Shown in pieces: positions 1 to 13,600 of a stretch of DNA of 64,000 bases (its first letter is position 1; each line of letters starts with the position of its first letter). The stretch comes from Entomortierella parvispora (Eukaryota; Mortierellomycota; Mortierellomycetes; Mortierellales; Mortierellaceae). The translations under genes and the position numbers were made by a program. Location: positions 558,001-622,000 of the forward strand of contig OY752140.1 of the NCBI GenBank assembly GCA_963573315.1. Reading direction: 5' to 3'. Below the pieces are notes generated by a model. It was not told the DNA's origin, ran no database searches, and saw only the letters and a list, made by a program, of their open reading frames with translations.

Positions 1-10
1 TGGAAAAAAG

Positions 11-34
11 AAAAAAAAAAAAAAAAAAAAAAAA
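11..34. repeat. Poly-A homopolymer in intron
   Basis: A run of 24 A on the + strand, which is poly-T on the coding strand. It lies just inside the intron that follows the first acyl-CoA synthetase exon. Long T-runs in sense orientation recur in introns across this window. Confidence 0.9.
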
Positions 35-50
35 GGTTCGGCTCACTTAC

Positions 51-815
51 GGTGTAAATTCCACAAACCAGATGCAACTGGAGACTGTAGAGGTGATACA
101 TGGGCAACACGCTCAAGGACACGTTGTCATGGGCGTGCAAGCATCCATCAAAGGAAACAACTTGTACCGCATTCACAGCCAGATTAGTATGTGAGAGCTC
201 CACTCCTTTGCTCTTGCCCGTCGTCCCGCTCGAATAACAGATCACAGCTGTAGTTGTCTTTGCCTCCTGTTCGTTCAACTCCACCACCTCGACCAATTGG
301 TTCTCCTGAGACTGGTCCAGACTTGGCATCAGGGCTGAATAAGGCAGGAACCCATCCTTGGCCTCTGCTCCGTACAAAAAGATCCTGTCCCGGGGTAGAC
401 CCACCATTTGGGCACCTTCAATGGCCACACTCAACAGTTCTGGGTGGGCAATCATGGCGTTCGCGCCTGCGTCCCTCAATTGATAGGCCAACTCTTGAGC
501 GGTGTACGCAGAATTGACCGTGGTCGTGATCGCCCCCAGGACCAGGGGCGCAAAAAGGGTCACAGAATAATCCACTTGGTTAAACGAAAACAAGGCCAAG
601 ACGTCTCCTCGCTTGAAACCGAGCTTTTGACGGAGACCTGTTGCCAATCGACGGGTGTCTCGTTTCCATTCCCCAAAGGTGATGATCCGCTTCGTCTGGG
701 CATCAATGAGGACCGGGTAGGATTCTGGAGTGTTGTTTGGGTTCGAGACTGCAAAAGCGTAGGCGTTGGTCTTTGGAACCGGCTGGTCAGGGACGCGAGA
801 TCGGTAGATTGTCAT
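51..815 (-). CDS. Acyl-CoA synthetase (AMP-forming, 4CL-like), first exon only
   Basis: This is the first 255 residues of an ANL-superfamily adenylating enzyme, which activates a carboxylic acid as an acyl-AMP and transfers it to CoA. The ATP/AMP-binding P-loop YSSGTTGKSKG is at residues 194-204 and is followed by the VLPMYH segment (237-242) typical of 4-coumarate-CoA ligase-like and medium/long-chain acyl-CoA synthetases. The ATG at 813-815 opens an uninterrupted frame. The exon ends at 51 against a clean GTAAGT donor (41-50), so the gene continues to the left beyond the window; the substrate-pocket and C-terminal domains are not visible. Aromatic versus fatty acyl substrate cannot be decided. 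No targeting signal is obvious at the N-terminus. Confidence 0.9.
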
Positions 816-1440
816 AGTAGAGAGTGGAGGTTAAGAGGATGGGAGAGAATGTGGGAAAGTGAGAAAGAGGTGAAGGTATTTCTAACGGAAGGAGCGGGGA
901 GTGGGCGTATAGCAGTGGAGAAATTGAGTTTTTCTTGGTCACTTGAGAAAGAAGGAAGAGAAGACGAAGAACTGTGTGAGAAAAACAAACAATCGTGAAG
1001 GATGGAGGGAGGAAGGAAAGAAAGTAATAGCGAGAAGGAAGGCCTTTGTCGTTGTTGGCTCAAAATAAAAACCGGCAGAGTGATCGAATCCTCTTTCTGT
1101 TGTGTAACAAGAGACCACTATTTCTTCCCTTGCCTCGCAGGGAACAAAACGCGTCGGTCCGATGAAACCCAAGCGGTCCAGGCCTCTTTCTCTTATCGAG
1201 CGTGGCGCACATCATCCATGGCTTCTTTACCTTACCTGATCAAGCTTTGAAAACTCGTTTATTCTTTTCTATATCCCCACTGTTTGTGAGGCGGCAAAAA
1301 AGTCAACGAGGGTTGATTACAAGGGTAGCTGACTGAGAGTATGTAAAATCGCGACAATGGGCACAAAAAATCCACTGGGCTAAATGCAATGTGAAAACGA
1401 GGGCAAAAGGAAGAAGCAAATGGCGGTGAAAAATGAAGGG
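816..1440. other. Intergenic, acyl-CoA synthetase 5' flank and DUF7707 gene 3' flank
   Basis: No supported gene. The side next to the acyl-CoA synthetase start is GA-rich on the + strand (820-1030), a pyrimidine-rich promoter on that gene's coding strand. Open frames here have no recognisable protein character. Confidence 0.6.
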
Positions 1441-2338
1441 CTATTCAGATCGATGGCCTGCAAACATGACGCCGACTGTCAAAAAGACGACCAGTCCCAA
1501 GAGGCTCGAGCCGCCAACCGATGTTGCCCAGTAAGGAGGCATTCTGTTCGAGCTAGCCGCGCTTCCAAAAATGCTTGGGGGAAGACCGGTACCAGTAGGG
1601 AAATTACCCGTGGAGGAGGGTGTGGATAAGGAGGTGGGCAAGGTCTGGTTATACTTCTTGGGGAACTCGGCCGTGCAATTGCGTTGCTTGCAGACGGAGT
1701 AGCAGCCGTTGTCGGACAAGGGGCAGCGGTCAATACAGTTTTGGACATCGGTCACGCACTCAAAGTAAGGGATTGTGAGCGTGTACTCTAGAAAAGCCGA
1801 TCCAAAGACAAGGTTTCTGTTATGTTCCCGGGCCTTTGAACTCGATGAAAATGAGGTGGAAAGCAAAGTAGTCTATTACCAGTAATGTTAGGTACCACGT
1901 TGCCTTGGCAAATACAGTCGTAAGCAAGACTCTCGGTGTTGCAGTCGTTCAGTTGGTACTGAGCACCGTTGGTCAGTTCCTGACACACATTTGTGCTAAA
2001 GCAGCAAACAACAATAAGGGTCCATTGTTAATACAAGTGGAACCCGGGTCCTTGAACTTCGGCTCAGACAATTGACTGCGCGAGAGCTTTGCATACCAGA
2101 ATCCAACCTGCATCTCACACCATGTCAGGCGGGTGATATTATTGACCGATTGAGCTGCAGGGTAGAAGCAGGGCGGAGGAGGAAGAATCGAAAGTAGGGT
2201 CAGTGATCATGCCCAGTTGTGCTCAGGTATGTCCAGAATGTCGCACAGATTGCAGTCGAAAGGCTGTTGGGGTTTCATACGATCGAAAGCTTCGATGCAC
2301 GCAGCCAAGGCGAACATGGCAATGGCAAGCACTCTCAT
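1441..2338 (-). CDS. DUF7707-like secreted, GPI-anchored cysteine-rich protein
   Basis: Four exons on the minus strand (2281-2338, 2097-2154, 1880-1995, 1441-1787) join in frame to a 192-aa protein. It starts with a hydrophobic signal peptide (MRVLAIAMFALAACIEA). A Cys-rich domain of about 100 residues follows, containing TWCEMQ, FCTNVC, NDCN, YDCIC, an NIT-EYTLTIPYF junction and three later CxxxC pairs. The layout agrees with the fungal family DUF7707, whose members are extracellular or wall-anchored and have no assigned biochemical activity. A Ser/Thr/Pro-rich stalk and a C-terminal hydrophobic tail (LLGLVVFLTVGVMFAG) suggest a GPI-attachment signal. A start 27 nt upstream in the same frame is possible, but the chosen ATG puts the hydrophobic core at the N-terminus. 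Family assignment is from the cysteine pattern recalled, not from a search. Confidence 0.78.
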
Positions 2339-3182
2339 AGTGTGGGAAGTAGCGATGCCAGTCATGATGATGAAGAGTCGTAAATTGGTGCGTGCAAAAA
2401 AAGGCGAGGCGGATGGTGCTTTTCCAAGTGTGAGGAAGGGAAGGAAAAGAGAAGAGGAACAGGCTGGGATCCTCATAAGAGGGCAGCTTTTGCCGTATCT
2501 TACCTTTTGATATGAACCCCTTCTATCAGGGTGCAAGGATCCAAGGAGCAAATAAGCGACCGTGTCTGAGGTTTTTCGCAGACAAGATTCCAAGGGTGAG
2601 GTTGAGGTTCGAAAAATAAAAAAAATCAGGAGGCACCTTGCTCTCCTTTAATGGCCAAGATCAAGCGGTACCCGCCTTCTTTATTTACCAGGGCGACAAT
2701 GAGCCAGGAGAGCGCAGGAGGCGGTTCGCTAAGTTGCAAAGGGAGAAGAAAAGAAAAAAGGAAGCAGCGAAGGGCACTCATCCTGATGGCCGCATGTGCT
2801 GCTAGGGATCTCCTGGTGCCGAACACGCGTCCTGGATTTCACCTACCTCCTGCCTGCCTGGACATGTACGACCTTCCTGCTTCCAAAGGATGCATTCCAC
2901 GTGTGGGCCATCGATTGACGATAGTCGGAACAGAGATTTTATCTTTTTTTATTTTGACTCATTTACAGAACCTCAGCAGCGGCTCAGAAAGTCGAGTCAG
3001 TCCGTCGCCACCACCTCATGGTCCTCGTCTTCTTGGCTCTCCCTTTCGGATTCCAATTCCTGCGTTATATATTCCTCGGGCCTGGACATCCCGCTTCGCG
3101 TCCGTGGTCCTTTCCGCCGCTGCCTCTTTGTAATACTAGACGAAGCTTTCTAATGATAATGTATAGCACAACGTTGTGAGAA
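2339..3182. other. Intergenic between DUF7707-like gene and CSN3
   Basis: About 840 bases with no supported gene. It is the upstream region of the DUF7707-like gene and the 3' flank of CSN3. Open frames of 66-160 codons occur on both strands but lack domain features and conserved-looking composition. Confidence 0.6.
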
Positions 3183-5278
3183 TCAAGTGAGAAAAACCCC
3201 TAATCTGCCTTTGGCTCGATTAGAACAAAAGACGTTGATCAAACCTTCATCGACATAGTTGTCATATCCCATCTGCATGCCATAGTCTGATTCATCCATG
3301 GGATAACCGCTAAAATCAGGCAAGGGTCCATGACGACCCTATAATTTGAGGAAACCAGGTTAGTGCCAAAACACAAAACAAAACAAAAAAAGTCCACCAA
3401 ATGCCACCCACAAAGACAAAGTATTGGTCAGTACCTTGCTGAAAAATTCTGGCATTTTCGAGATCTTTTGATCCATAGCTGTAAGTTTGGCTGTGATATC
3501 GGTTGCACTTTGAATTTGCGCGCTGATTGTATCCATAGTGGCCGAGTTGTTGTGTTGGTTGGGGTCATCCAAGAAAGACACCATTCCGCCTTCATGTTCA
3601 TGGCTGATCCTCGCAAAAATGTCACCAGACTCAATCATCTGCACAACGATACCCTCAACATATTTGTGGCCGGCTGGGTCCGAGCCAAGGCCAATCTGTG
3701 ATGCAATGTTCTCGACTGACAATGTGAGGTAGGTGCGGGTCAAATCCTGAATGTTGCGGCGATGAAGTGCCTCCATGCACTGCTTGGCCAGACCAAAGTT
3801 CTTGTCCCGAATCAGCTGTGGCTTGATCTTTTCCAGTTCGCTCTTGATCGCACTGTTAGATTTTTTCTCGTATGCCACCGCAAAATCGATATATGCAGAG
3901 GAATGCAGCTTGAGCGCTTTTAGTACCGGTGGCGCAGTGTACTTGGGGAGTGGAGGAACCTAATGAGAATACATGTATATGAGGTATGAATAAATTGACG
4001 TTTCCCACACTCTATAACTAGGAATACCCTCTAGATTACCTTGCCGAGGTGCAAGAGACTCGTTAAAACGTATTTCTTGTGTGCTTCAATCTGGATCGCA
4101 CTAGTTACATCCGCAGGAGCAGAGACGGCCTAACGTGGGCGTTGGATAAATCAATAACCATTATTGAGAACAATCCTGATTTTCTAACAGCAAGCGTATT
4201 ACCAATCTGAAAAAGTCGATCGCGCGCCCAAACTTCTTTAGATAGGCATAGATCAATCCACCATAGTAATTGTACAGTAAAATGTCCCTATAGTCGATGC
4301 TTGTTTGCTATTGAATGACGTGGGTAGAATAGGTAGTTGTTCTGTCAACACGTGTATTAAAGCGTGTTTCTTTTCTGTATCATCAATCTGTGCACCGTAC
4401 CGAAGGATCCACATCTGTGATGTCGTTGTCGAGAATTGGCACAATATCCTTGAACGACTGCGCCAACAAACAAGTCTGAGTAGTATAACAATAAAACAAC
4501 ATGTGAGAAAATGGGTCCACCTCCGCTTTGCCTTGAACTCGATTCAACAACGACTGACAAGTGTCAAGTACCTTTGCCAGCAATGGGTGAATCATGGTGA
4601 GCTGTCCTGAACTTGACTGAATCCTCTGAATAAAAGTTGCCAGAGGGCGAATGGCAATAATAGGCTACAAACATTAAAGAGTTAGGAATATCGTCATCGT
4701 CGTGTCTACAGAACTGAAAACAACATATCAGAGAGTTGTATCACTTGCCTGATGAGACTCGGAAGCCATCTTCACCAGAGCTTCTGCAAAGCTCATAGCT
4801 GGAAAGAAGAATAGTGAGGGTTAGTACCCTTGCCAAAGAATCGTAGACCTGCCGCAGCTTCCATGTCATAAAAAATGCACCGGCGGCATACCTTTGTCCG
4901 ATGCTAGACGAATCTGAGCTCCATCGCAAGTCGAAACAAAAGCCCATAGACTCTCCATTAAGGCTGGGTGGAAGCCATGCGAAGCCTTGCATCGGTAAAG
5001 CCTACAGCAGAAAACAAGGGGATGGTGGCGTCAGAAACCATTCTTCAAGTCTTTTTTTCTTTCTGCAATCCTTAAGAGTAGACCACTTACATGAAGTAAA
5101 GGTACGCCAGCGAGTTCTCTGCGGGCGAGAGAACCTCAAGAGGATCTCCAGTGGCGAAAGCTCTCATGGTGAAGACCTGCTCATTAAGGTCATTGAGAAC
5201 GGTCTTTAGCGCGGTTGGGTCCGAGGCGGCCAGGATTTTGGCCATGGCGGGGTCCAGGGTGGGATCAGTTGGGGCCAT
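3183..5278 (-). CDS. CSN3: COP9 signalosome subunit 3
   Basis: Nine exons (5091-5278, 4892-5001, 4749-4798, 4572-4664, 4401-4475, 4203-4307, 4040-4129, 3435-3959, 3183-3338) give a 463-aa protein; animal CSN3 is about 420 aa. The COP9 signalosome removes NEDD8 from cullins; subunit 3 is one of its PCI-domain scaffold subunits. The middle carries helical-repeat sequence like CSN3 (IHPLLAK-TCLLAQSF, LYNYYGGLIYAYLKKF). The PCI region matches closely: RTYLTLSVENIASQIGL, then MIESGDIFARI, GMVSFLDDP and LTAMDQKI, as in CSN3 proteins. The third intron appears to use a GC-AG donor (CAG|GCAAGT) because only that junction keeps the homologous frame. The gene is divergent from RAB18 across 442 bp. The exact C-terminus after the PCI region is the least certain part. 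Confidence 0.92.
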
Positions 5279-5720
5279 GGTGTGTGTGTGGGTGTGTGTT
5301 TCCAGAGATGGGACGCGTGTCAAAGTGCTTGCGATGACCGAGGAAGGCGGAAGTGGGAGACGAGGAAGAAAAGGAGAAGAAGGGAAGAGAGGAAGACCTT
5401 GCATGCATCTGTCCCCGCAACGCTACGCGCGACAATGCGCCCCCTCCCTTCAGGCGTGGCCACGCAAGTCACGTTTTCTTTTTCGCTCGGCCGCACTGCA
5501 CCGCACTGGTGCATGGGGCGGAAAGAGGGAGTGTGCAGTGCGCACCGCACAATTCACACTCACCACTCCCCTGCGCGTGTCATTTTTTTCTTCAGGCTCG
5601 TGGCACGTTCGCCATCCTTCTTTCCCTCGCCATTCATCTTCCCTTTTCCTGTCTGCCTCATCCTCCTCGCCGCCCAAATACCCCTCCCTTCACTTACCCG
5701 CAATACAGCTCAGCCCGGCC
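5279..5720. promoter_or_regulatory. Shared divergent promoter of CSN3 and RAB18
   Basis: 442 bases separate the two start codons, which face away from each other. The CSN3 side has a GT repeat (5279-5300) and a GA-rich stretch. The RAB18 side is C/T-rich (5625-5700), a common feature of fungal core promoters. No clear TATA box was seen. Confidence 0.5.
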
Positions 5721-6722
5721 ATGTCAACCGCAGCCTCCTCCTCCTCGGAAACAGTCGCAACCCTCAAGCTGCTCCTCATTGGCAGCAGCGGTACTGGCAA
5801 GAGCAGTTTGCTCATGCGCTTTGTCGATGGCATCTTCCTCGCTCCAGACGAGATTTCCGCCACCATCGGGGTCGACTTCAAGGTCAAAGTCATTGATGTC
5901 GAGGGCAAAAAGTACAAGTTGACCATCTGGGTAAGCTTTGTTGTCGGTGTATTCTCACTTGTTTGTTCTGTCCACAGCAGGATCACTGAAGGCTGCCACG
6001 TTTCTTTTTCTGACAACCCTCTTCCCCTTCCAGGACACGGCTGGTCAAGAGAGATTTCGCACACTCACATCCTCGTATTACAGAGGCGCACAAGGTGTTA
6101 TTCTCGGTATGGGCCAAAGCTGACTCTTATCCATTCTGTCAATCAGCGATATTCCATGGGCAAAGTTTGTCGATGTTGACTGACATGATCCGTTTGCAAC
6201 TCATTCACACTTAGTGTACGATGTCAGTAACCGGGACTCCTTTAATGACCTCCAGACTTGGTTCAATGAGCTCGACACATATTGCTCCAGCAAGGAAGTT
6301 GTTCGCATGATTGTTGGAAACAAAGTCGACAAGGTAATCCTCGGGAAAGAGATATGACGTGGCCAAGCCGTCAGGCCGACCACATCTTTTTTTATTTTAT
6401 TTTTTAAAAAAAAACTAACCATGGCATTCTCTGTTTCCTACCTCGTACCTCTATGATCTGATCTGGAATTTAAAACTATTCATCACTACAGGAGTCGAGC
6501 AGGGAGGTTAGCAAGCAGGAAGGTCAAGAGTTTGCTCGGAAGTTGCAGACGTTGTTTGTCGAGTGCAGTGCCAAGACAAAGCTGGGAGTCCAACAGGCCT
6601 TTGACGAACTTGTGCAGCAGATCATTGATACGCCTAGTCTGTGGCAGAAGCAGACGGCCCCGAATGTTCGTCTTCAGACCAACACAGAGACGTCCCAAGA
6701 AAACTCTGGCTGTGCCTGCTGA
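5721..6722 (+). CDS. RAB18: Rab18-family small GTPase
   Basis: Four exons (5721-5930, 6034-6106, 6215-6333, 6492-6722) give 210 aa. All five G motifs are intact: GSSGTGKS (21-28), the switch I region with [16 protein letters not shown] (71-78), NKVD (130-133) and ECSAK (158-162). The protein ends C-A-C, a double-cysteine geranylgeranylation signal. Rab18 proteins act at the ER, Golgi and lipid-droplet surface; the closest look is to Rab18 ([23 protein letters not shown] region), although Rab1/Ypt1-like groups cannot be fully excluded by eye. The introns sit between conserved GTPase motifs. Presence beside an LDAF1-like gene 11 kb away fits lipid-droplet biology, but this is an inference. Confidence 0.92.
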
Positions 6723-6743
6723 AAAACATGAAGTCTTACATTG

Positions 6744-6749
6744 AATAAA
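6744..6749 (+). terminator. Poly(A) signal AATAAA of RAB18
   Basis: A canonical AATAAA lies 22 bases after the RAB18 stop codon, in AT-rich sequence. Confidence 0.55.
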
Positions 6750-7727
6750 ATTATAAAAGATAATCGAATTAATCTAATAACCGTATCCGTCACGTGTTGT
6801 ATTTTATAATTTATTCGATATAACCTAGGGACCGGTTCTGGATGGGCTTTTGCGGAGGCGCGATTGCGCAACTGGAGGCAAAGCCTTGTCTTGGCGGCTG
6901 TGTTGCCAACTTGCCACCATAGTGGTCGTTGGTCGTTTCAGTTCTGGTTCTGGCGACTTTTTGCAGTGATGCTATTCATGTGCAACGTTCGGAAACCAAC
7001 AATGACGTTTCTGTGCTCCCACCAGCCCCACAACAGCCTTCGAGCCTTCATCGTTCATGTTTTATTATGGTGGCGAGGTCAAATGGGTGTCGCATATTGT
7101 CCACTTAGGAGTGCGTCGGCTTCATGCTCCATTCGGTTGCCGTTCCAAAGAATAGAAAACACATCAGACTCTATCCTTGGTATTCTAGATTTGCTCAAAG
7201 GAGCAAGGAGGCACTCGATTTCGGCCCAGCAGATAACGCTCGCATTCCAGATTCTCTTGCATAGGCCTTGTTGGTGTGCAGAGAGAAGAACGCGAGTGAA
7301 TTGGTGTCGCTTTCGACCACCTATTTACGCAATAGATTGCGGACACGAGTACTCCTGCAACCTTGACGGGAGTAGTACTGATCTCGTGCGGGAGCAAGCG
7401 GCTGATCAGGGGTTCTTTGAGATACGCCAAAAGGACAGGAGATCTGACACTAGGACTGGTCAGGATGGAGAGCAGGCGGGAGGGCACCAACAAGACGGTC
7501 GATCCTTGCTTCGGCCAGAGTTGTGTCGTTTTCGGGAACATGCAAAAGTGTTCGTCCAGCGCGCGCTAGCGAGGACGAGTGCGAGTGTGTCGTTATGAGG
7601 TGCTAGCCGTGCATCAATGGATCGAGATGGGAGCGTCCTATCTTTGCCAAAAGTACAAAGAGGATTGGACACCAAATCGGTGCGAAAATGCAAAACTGCC
7701 CAGTAGAATCTGGGTGCTCTCGCCGAC

Positions 7728-7734
7728 TATAAAA
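7728..7734 (+). promoter_or_regulatory. TATA box of actin gene
   Basis: TATAAAA lies about 300 bases upstream of the actin ATG and is followed by a long C/T tract. This TATA-plus-pyrimidine arrangement is common in strongly expressed fungal genes. Confidence 0.6.
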
Positions 7735-7745
7735 TGTAACAGCCG

Positions 7746-7815
7746 CCCCAGGCCTCTTTTTCTCTTCTTTTCTCTTCTTTTCTCATCATCTCCTCTCATC
7801 CTTACCCTCTCCCCA
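7746..7815 (+). promoter_or_regulatory. Pyrimidine-rich tract in actin 5' region
   Basis: An almost uninterrupted C/T stretch with repeated TTCTCTTC units directly after the TATA box. It probably marks the transcription start region. Confidence 0.5.
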
Positions 7816-8036
7816 TCCAAAAACTAATCATCAAAGTATGGACACGTCTTCATCACCTTTTTTTCGCACCTGATGCCTGTCTTGCCTTCACTTGTCTCTT
7901 GACCACGTTGTCCGTGGAACCAATCTCGTGGGAACCCCCCACTAACCGATTACTCCTCTTTCTCATCTTCCTTGCACTTTCTCTATAACCTTCTTGAATA
8001 TCTGTCCTCGACTCAACTTCTCCACCGTCCAACAGA

Positions 8037-9556
<1,520 letters not shown>

Positions 9557-10665
9557 GTACTCGACCTGGGCGATACACGACAACAACCAATATAACACCC
9601 ACCACGATGAACAGCTGCAGCGTCCAGGAGGTGCAAAGGTGCTGGCAGTTGAAAGGGGAGCACACATCTTGTATTTTTTTTTCCTCCACCTATTTTCTTT
9701 CCAGATGCCCCGTGTCTCTTCTTGTCCAAAGAATAAAACCCCCATATATCACGATGGATTCTGCTGAATATTGCCATTGCTGCGTGCCAAAGAGGAAGAA
9801 GATGGCCAATTGTTCACCGTTACTGCCGTACGTGTCGTATTGCCACGCAAGGCGAAAGACAGGCTGGAGGGATCACATTAAGGGGCGAAAGAGGCAAGGA
9901 GATGTACGGTGGCTTTGATCAAGAATGAAGGAAATCGGGCGCCCTTTTGTCCGTCTGTGGTCCCTTGCAGAAGAGCAAGCAAAGCAGCCACCCATCGAAC
10001 TAGGCTGTACTCCCTTTCTCCTTCACCCCCCATTCCGCGGCGCCCTTCTCCCTTCTCACCATTGCCCCCCCGTCTCCTCTGCCTCTCTCCCCTCTTCTCC
10101 GACTAGACATCGTTTCCACACGGGGTAAATTGGGCAGCATCGACACCGTCCATCCGCGCTGCAATCAATCGAACCGACCAACTAATTTCAAGGTCTTTAT
10201 ATCAATTAGTAAAAGGCGCATCGTTTCCTGCAAGGAGTCAGTCACCCCAACGACGCTACAGCTTCACTGCATAGGACAGGAGTAGACAGAGCAGGTAGGC
10301 CATGGAGGTCACTAGGCAGCTGCAACAAAAAAAAGAGCGCGATCGGCGTCCGTGTGTACGCGCCATTGAACACATTGAAATAATTTTTGGACATGAGCCA
10401 GGGGTGCAAGCTTGCCTCCTGTTTTGTCGTGGTGCTGCCGCCACCGGCCTGTGCATGACTGACAGGATCTTTGAGGAACGACACCAGAGTCAGAGTAGGG
10501 GACAAATTCCCTATACATCTCTCTCAACCTCTTTGTTTATCTCTCTTTCTCTCTCTCTCTCTCGAAACGTAGAAACTCGCCACTAAAGGATATAGAGCAA
10601 CAAACACACACTTTTATTTAAACGGGATCAGGTCAAAACATAGCTTCAGCAGACTCACCAGCGTT
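9557..10665. other. Intergenic, actin 3' region and promoter of Rsc7-PHD gene
   Basis: About 1.1 kb with no supported gene. It contains the actin 3' UTR, C-rich stretches (10020-10100) and a CT microsatellite (about 10530-10562) upstream of the next gene. Confidence 0.6.
9732..9737 (+). terminator. Poly(A) signal AATAAA of actin
   Basis: AATAAA about 176 bases downstream of the actin stop codon, after a T/C-rich stretch. The length suggests a 3' UTR of about 200 bases. Confidence 0.55.
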
Positions 10666-13600
10666 ATGTCGTCCAGAATTCGTCGTGGACCCGGTTCACC
10701 ACAACAATCTGCTTCAAGGGGCTCAGTTTCTCGCCAGTCCTCCAAATCGATTATTGATTCCGACAACACCTCGGCCTCTCCTTCCAGATCCCGAAGGAGC
10801 AACAACAGGGGCAGGGAATCGTCCGTGAAGGAGGAGGCCCCAGAAAAGGTCTCTGGAGACGAAGAAGAGGAAGCGGAATCCTCTCCAGCCCCAAGATCCT
10901 CCCGATCGAGGAGACCTACCAGGAACGGATCTACGTTAGCCAAGAATGCCGATCCGGAACCCATGGATGTTGACGAGGATGAAGAGATGGTTGACGTGGA
11001 AGTCGCTGGAAATGCAGATGCAGGCGAGGATCTAGACAGCGATTTGGAGGAAATCGAGGGCGAAATTGAAGAGGCAGGTGAAGCCAAAATTACCAAGGAC
11101 GGCGAGCTCTTAGGAGGTAATTTGAAGGTATTTGATGGACCTCATTCAACCTCTTATAATGGGTCTTAACCCTTCTGGTGTTTTTTTTTTTTTTTTTTTT
11201 TTGTTTCCGCTGAAATTATCTAGGCCGTGAATACAAGTGCAGGAATTTCAAAATGCCGACGAGAGGCAACCGAGTGTACATGATGTCGATGGACCCAGCG
11301 CGTGTTCTTGGATTCAGGGACAGTTACTTATTCTTCCTGAGGAACCCGCAAATTGTCCGCGTCAACACTACCATGGAGGAGAGAGTGTGGATGATTGAGA
11401 ACGGCATGCTGATGGCCAACTTCAAGAACAAGCTCATTGCGGTGGTTACGGCTCGATCCATGTTCAAGATTTTTGGGCACAGGATTGTAAAGAGGGGCAA
11501 GCCTCGTATCGACGATTACTACGAATCTCGTGCTGCAGAAGAGACCCCTGCTGCCGAGTCTGAGGATGATGGTGCGGGAACATCAGAGGATGCCAGCGCA
11601 TCCATGGATGCTGCCCAATCAGAGGACACACCTGCACCAACGTCGACAGGAAAACGGAAGCACACTTTGGCTCAAGGAGAGGAACCTGTCCGTCAAGTCA
11701 CAGATCTCAATTGGCTGCATGAAAGTGCAATGGCTGTCCGAGGTCTCAACTCGCAACTTAAGGATTTGCGTAAAGAGAATCCAAGGTTTTTGGACCCACA
11801 TACTAATATTGAGCAGGTCCCTCTGCTGACCCAACCCAGTCGTTGCGAAATTACCGTGGCTCCAGCCCCTACCCCAGTCGACACCAAAAACCTATCACTC
11901 TATCCAGTTGTTCAGACGGTTGTATCCATCCCTCGTTCTGTTGGACCACACGTGGATTCCAAGGTCAAGGTGGAGATTAGAGGAGCTACTCCGGCACCGC
12001 CGGCAATTCACGATCCCAACGTCTGGGCGGTCATCCCTGATGATATCAAACAAGCACTGGAAGCCGCTGCAGCATCGAAGGCAAAGACCGCAGAAGCAGA
12101 CGACGATCAATCAAAATTCCCGTTGTCATTGCTGGATGGTCAATATCAGGCGACATTCCCAGTGTAAGTGCGCCACCTGCAGTCGATTTAATTTGTTTTT
12201 TTTTTTTTTTTTTGATTTCGGTGGAAGTGGCGTTAACTGGAAAATCCATGTTTTCTTTGTATAGTCATCAAGCTCGTTTCCAACAACCTTACCGTGTCAT
12301 ACTGCCACAGAGTATGACAGGACATGCGCAATATTTGCACTATCTCAACTCGTTGCAACCCCGGGAACCAGGTCCAATTATGGAACAGACTACACTTCCT
12401 GGTCATGTGTCTGCGGAGGAGGCTAGATTACTCCAACTTCAAATGCAACAACAGCAGGAACAACAGCTTCAGCAACAACTTCAACAGCAACAGGCCAAGA
12501 TCCAGCAGCAGCAGGCTTTGTTAGATCAGCAAGCAGCAGCCAACAAGAAGGCAGAAACACCCCAAGTATGAACAACAGGTGTCGATGAATTGTGTCTTGA
12601 ATAGGCTGAACTTTGAGGTCAGGACTGACCCAAACAACTCTCTCGATCTTTTACTTTTAGCCTCAGAGCCATGGAATCGTTTGCAATGCGCCATTGAAGA
12701 CTGGACTTGGATATTGCCAAAGGCTGGTCAGCACACAAGGCGAGCACTGTCCTCTGCATCGTGTCCCCTATACGATTGCAGGAGCGCCCAATGGCAAAAT
12801 GGGAGGCCCTCCTACTTGTGGGACCTGTCATCTTCAGTCGGCACCGGAGAGCACAATGAACACCCAAAAGCCCATTCCTTGCGCCCCGACTCATCTGAAC
12901 AAATGCAAAACATGCAGCAAGGATTTCCACCCTCTGTGCTTACAATTGGACACGCCAAGACTTGTCGCTGGAATCGCGTCCTACCCATGGCAGTGCAGCG
13001 ACTGCAAGCTTTGTGTGGTGTGCTTGGACTCTGGTGATGAAGCTACTCTATTGATCTGTGATGCTTGCGACCGAGGTTGGCACATGGACTGCTGCGATCC
13101 CGCCATTAAGGAGGTTCCTCTGGGTAAGCTATGGTCGATTACATCAAGGATGAAATGAGCAGAGCGTTGCTGACTTTGGATCCCGTTTGATCTGGCTACT
13201 ATTTAGGTGAATGGCTCTGTACTTTCTGCGCCATGTGTCACTCTTGTCGCGGGAACGAGATTCCAACGACAAAATATAAGCACGCAGATGCTCCCGCTAC
13301 TGCCAAAGGAAAGTACCCAACGTTCGTGTGCACGTACTGGTAAGTCATCATTTCGTTATCTCGTTATCTCGTTATTCAATCTATGATGAACTGTGGTTTA
13401 TCACTGCTCCGTTATGCTTACCGAAGAGTCACTCTTTGTACTGTGATCACTCTACGAACAGCGTTGTCTGTAGCGATAATTTTGCAAAGGGTCGATTCTG
13501 TCCTGTGTGCTTAAAGACCTACCGGAGCGACACTGGCGAGGACGGCAGTCAATCGGATGCAGTAGGCGATGATGACAACAACATGGTCTGCTGCGACGAG

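Larger units (their letters stand above)
6723..8036. other. Intergenic, RAB18 3' end and actin promoter
   Basis: About 1.3 kb without a supported gene. It holds the RAB18 poly(A) signal at the left end and the actin promoter at the right end. Open frames inside (for example 6864-7598 on +) do not resemble proteins. Confidence 0.65.

Noticed and set aside
2626..3153. Several frames of 66-160 codons between the DUF7707-like gene and CSN3
   Set aside because: All are low-complexity or Ser/Pro-rich without conservation signals. Best treated as intergenic.
6864..7598. 244-codon frame on + upstream of actin
   Set aside because: It does not begin at ATG, has random-looking composition, and overlaps other equally weak frames on the opposite strand.
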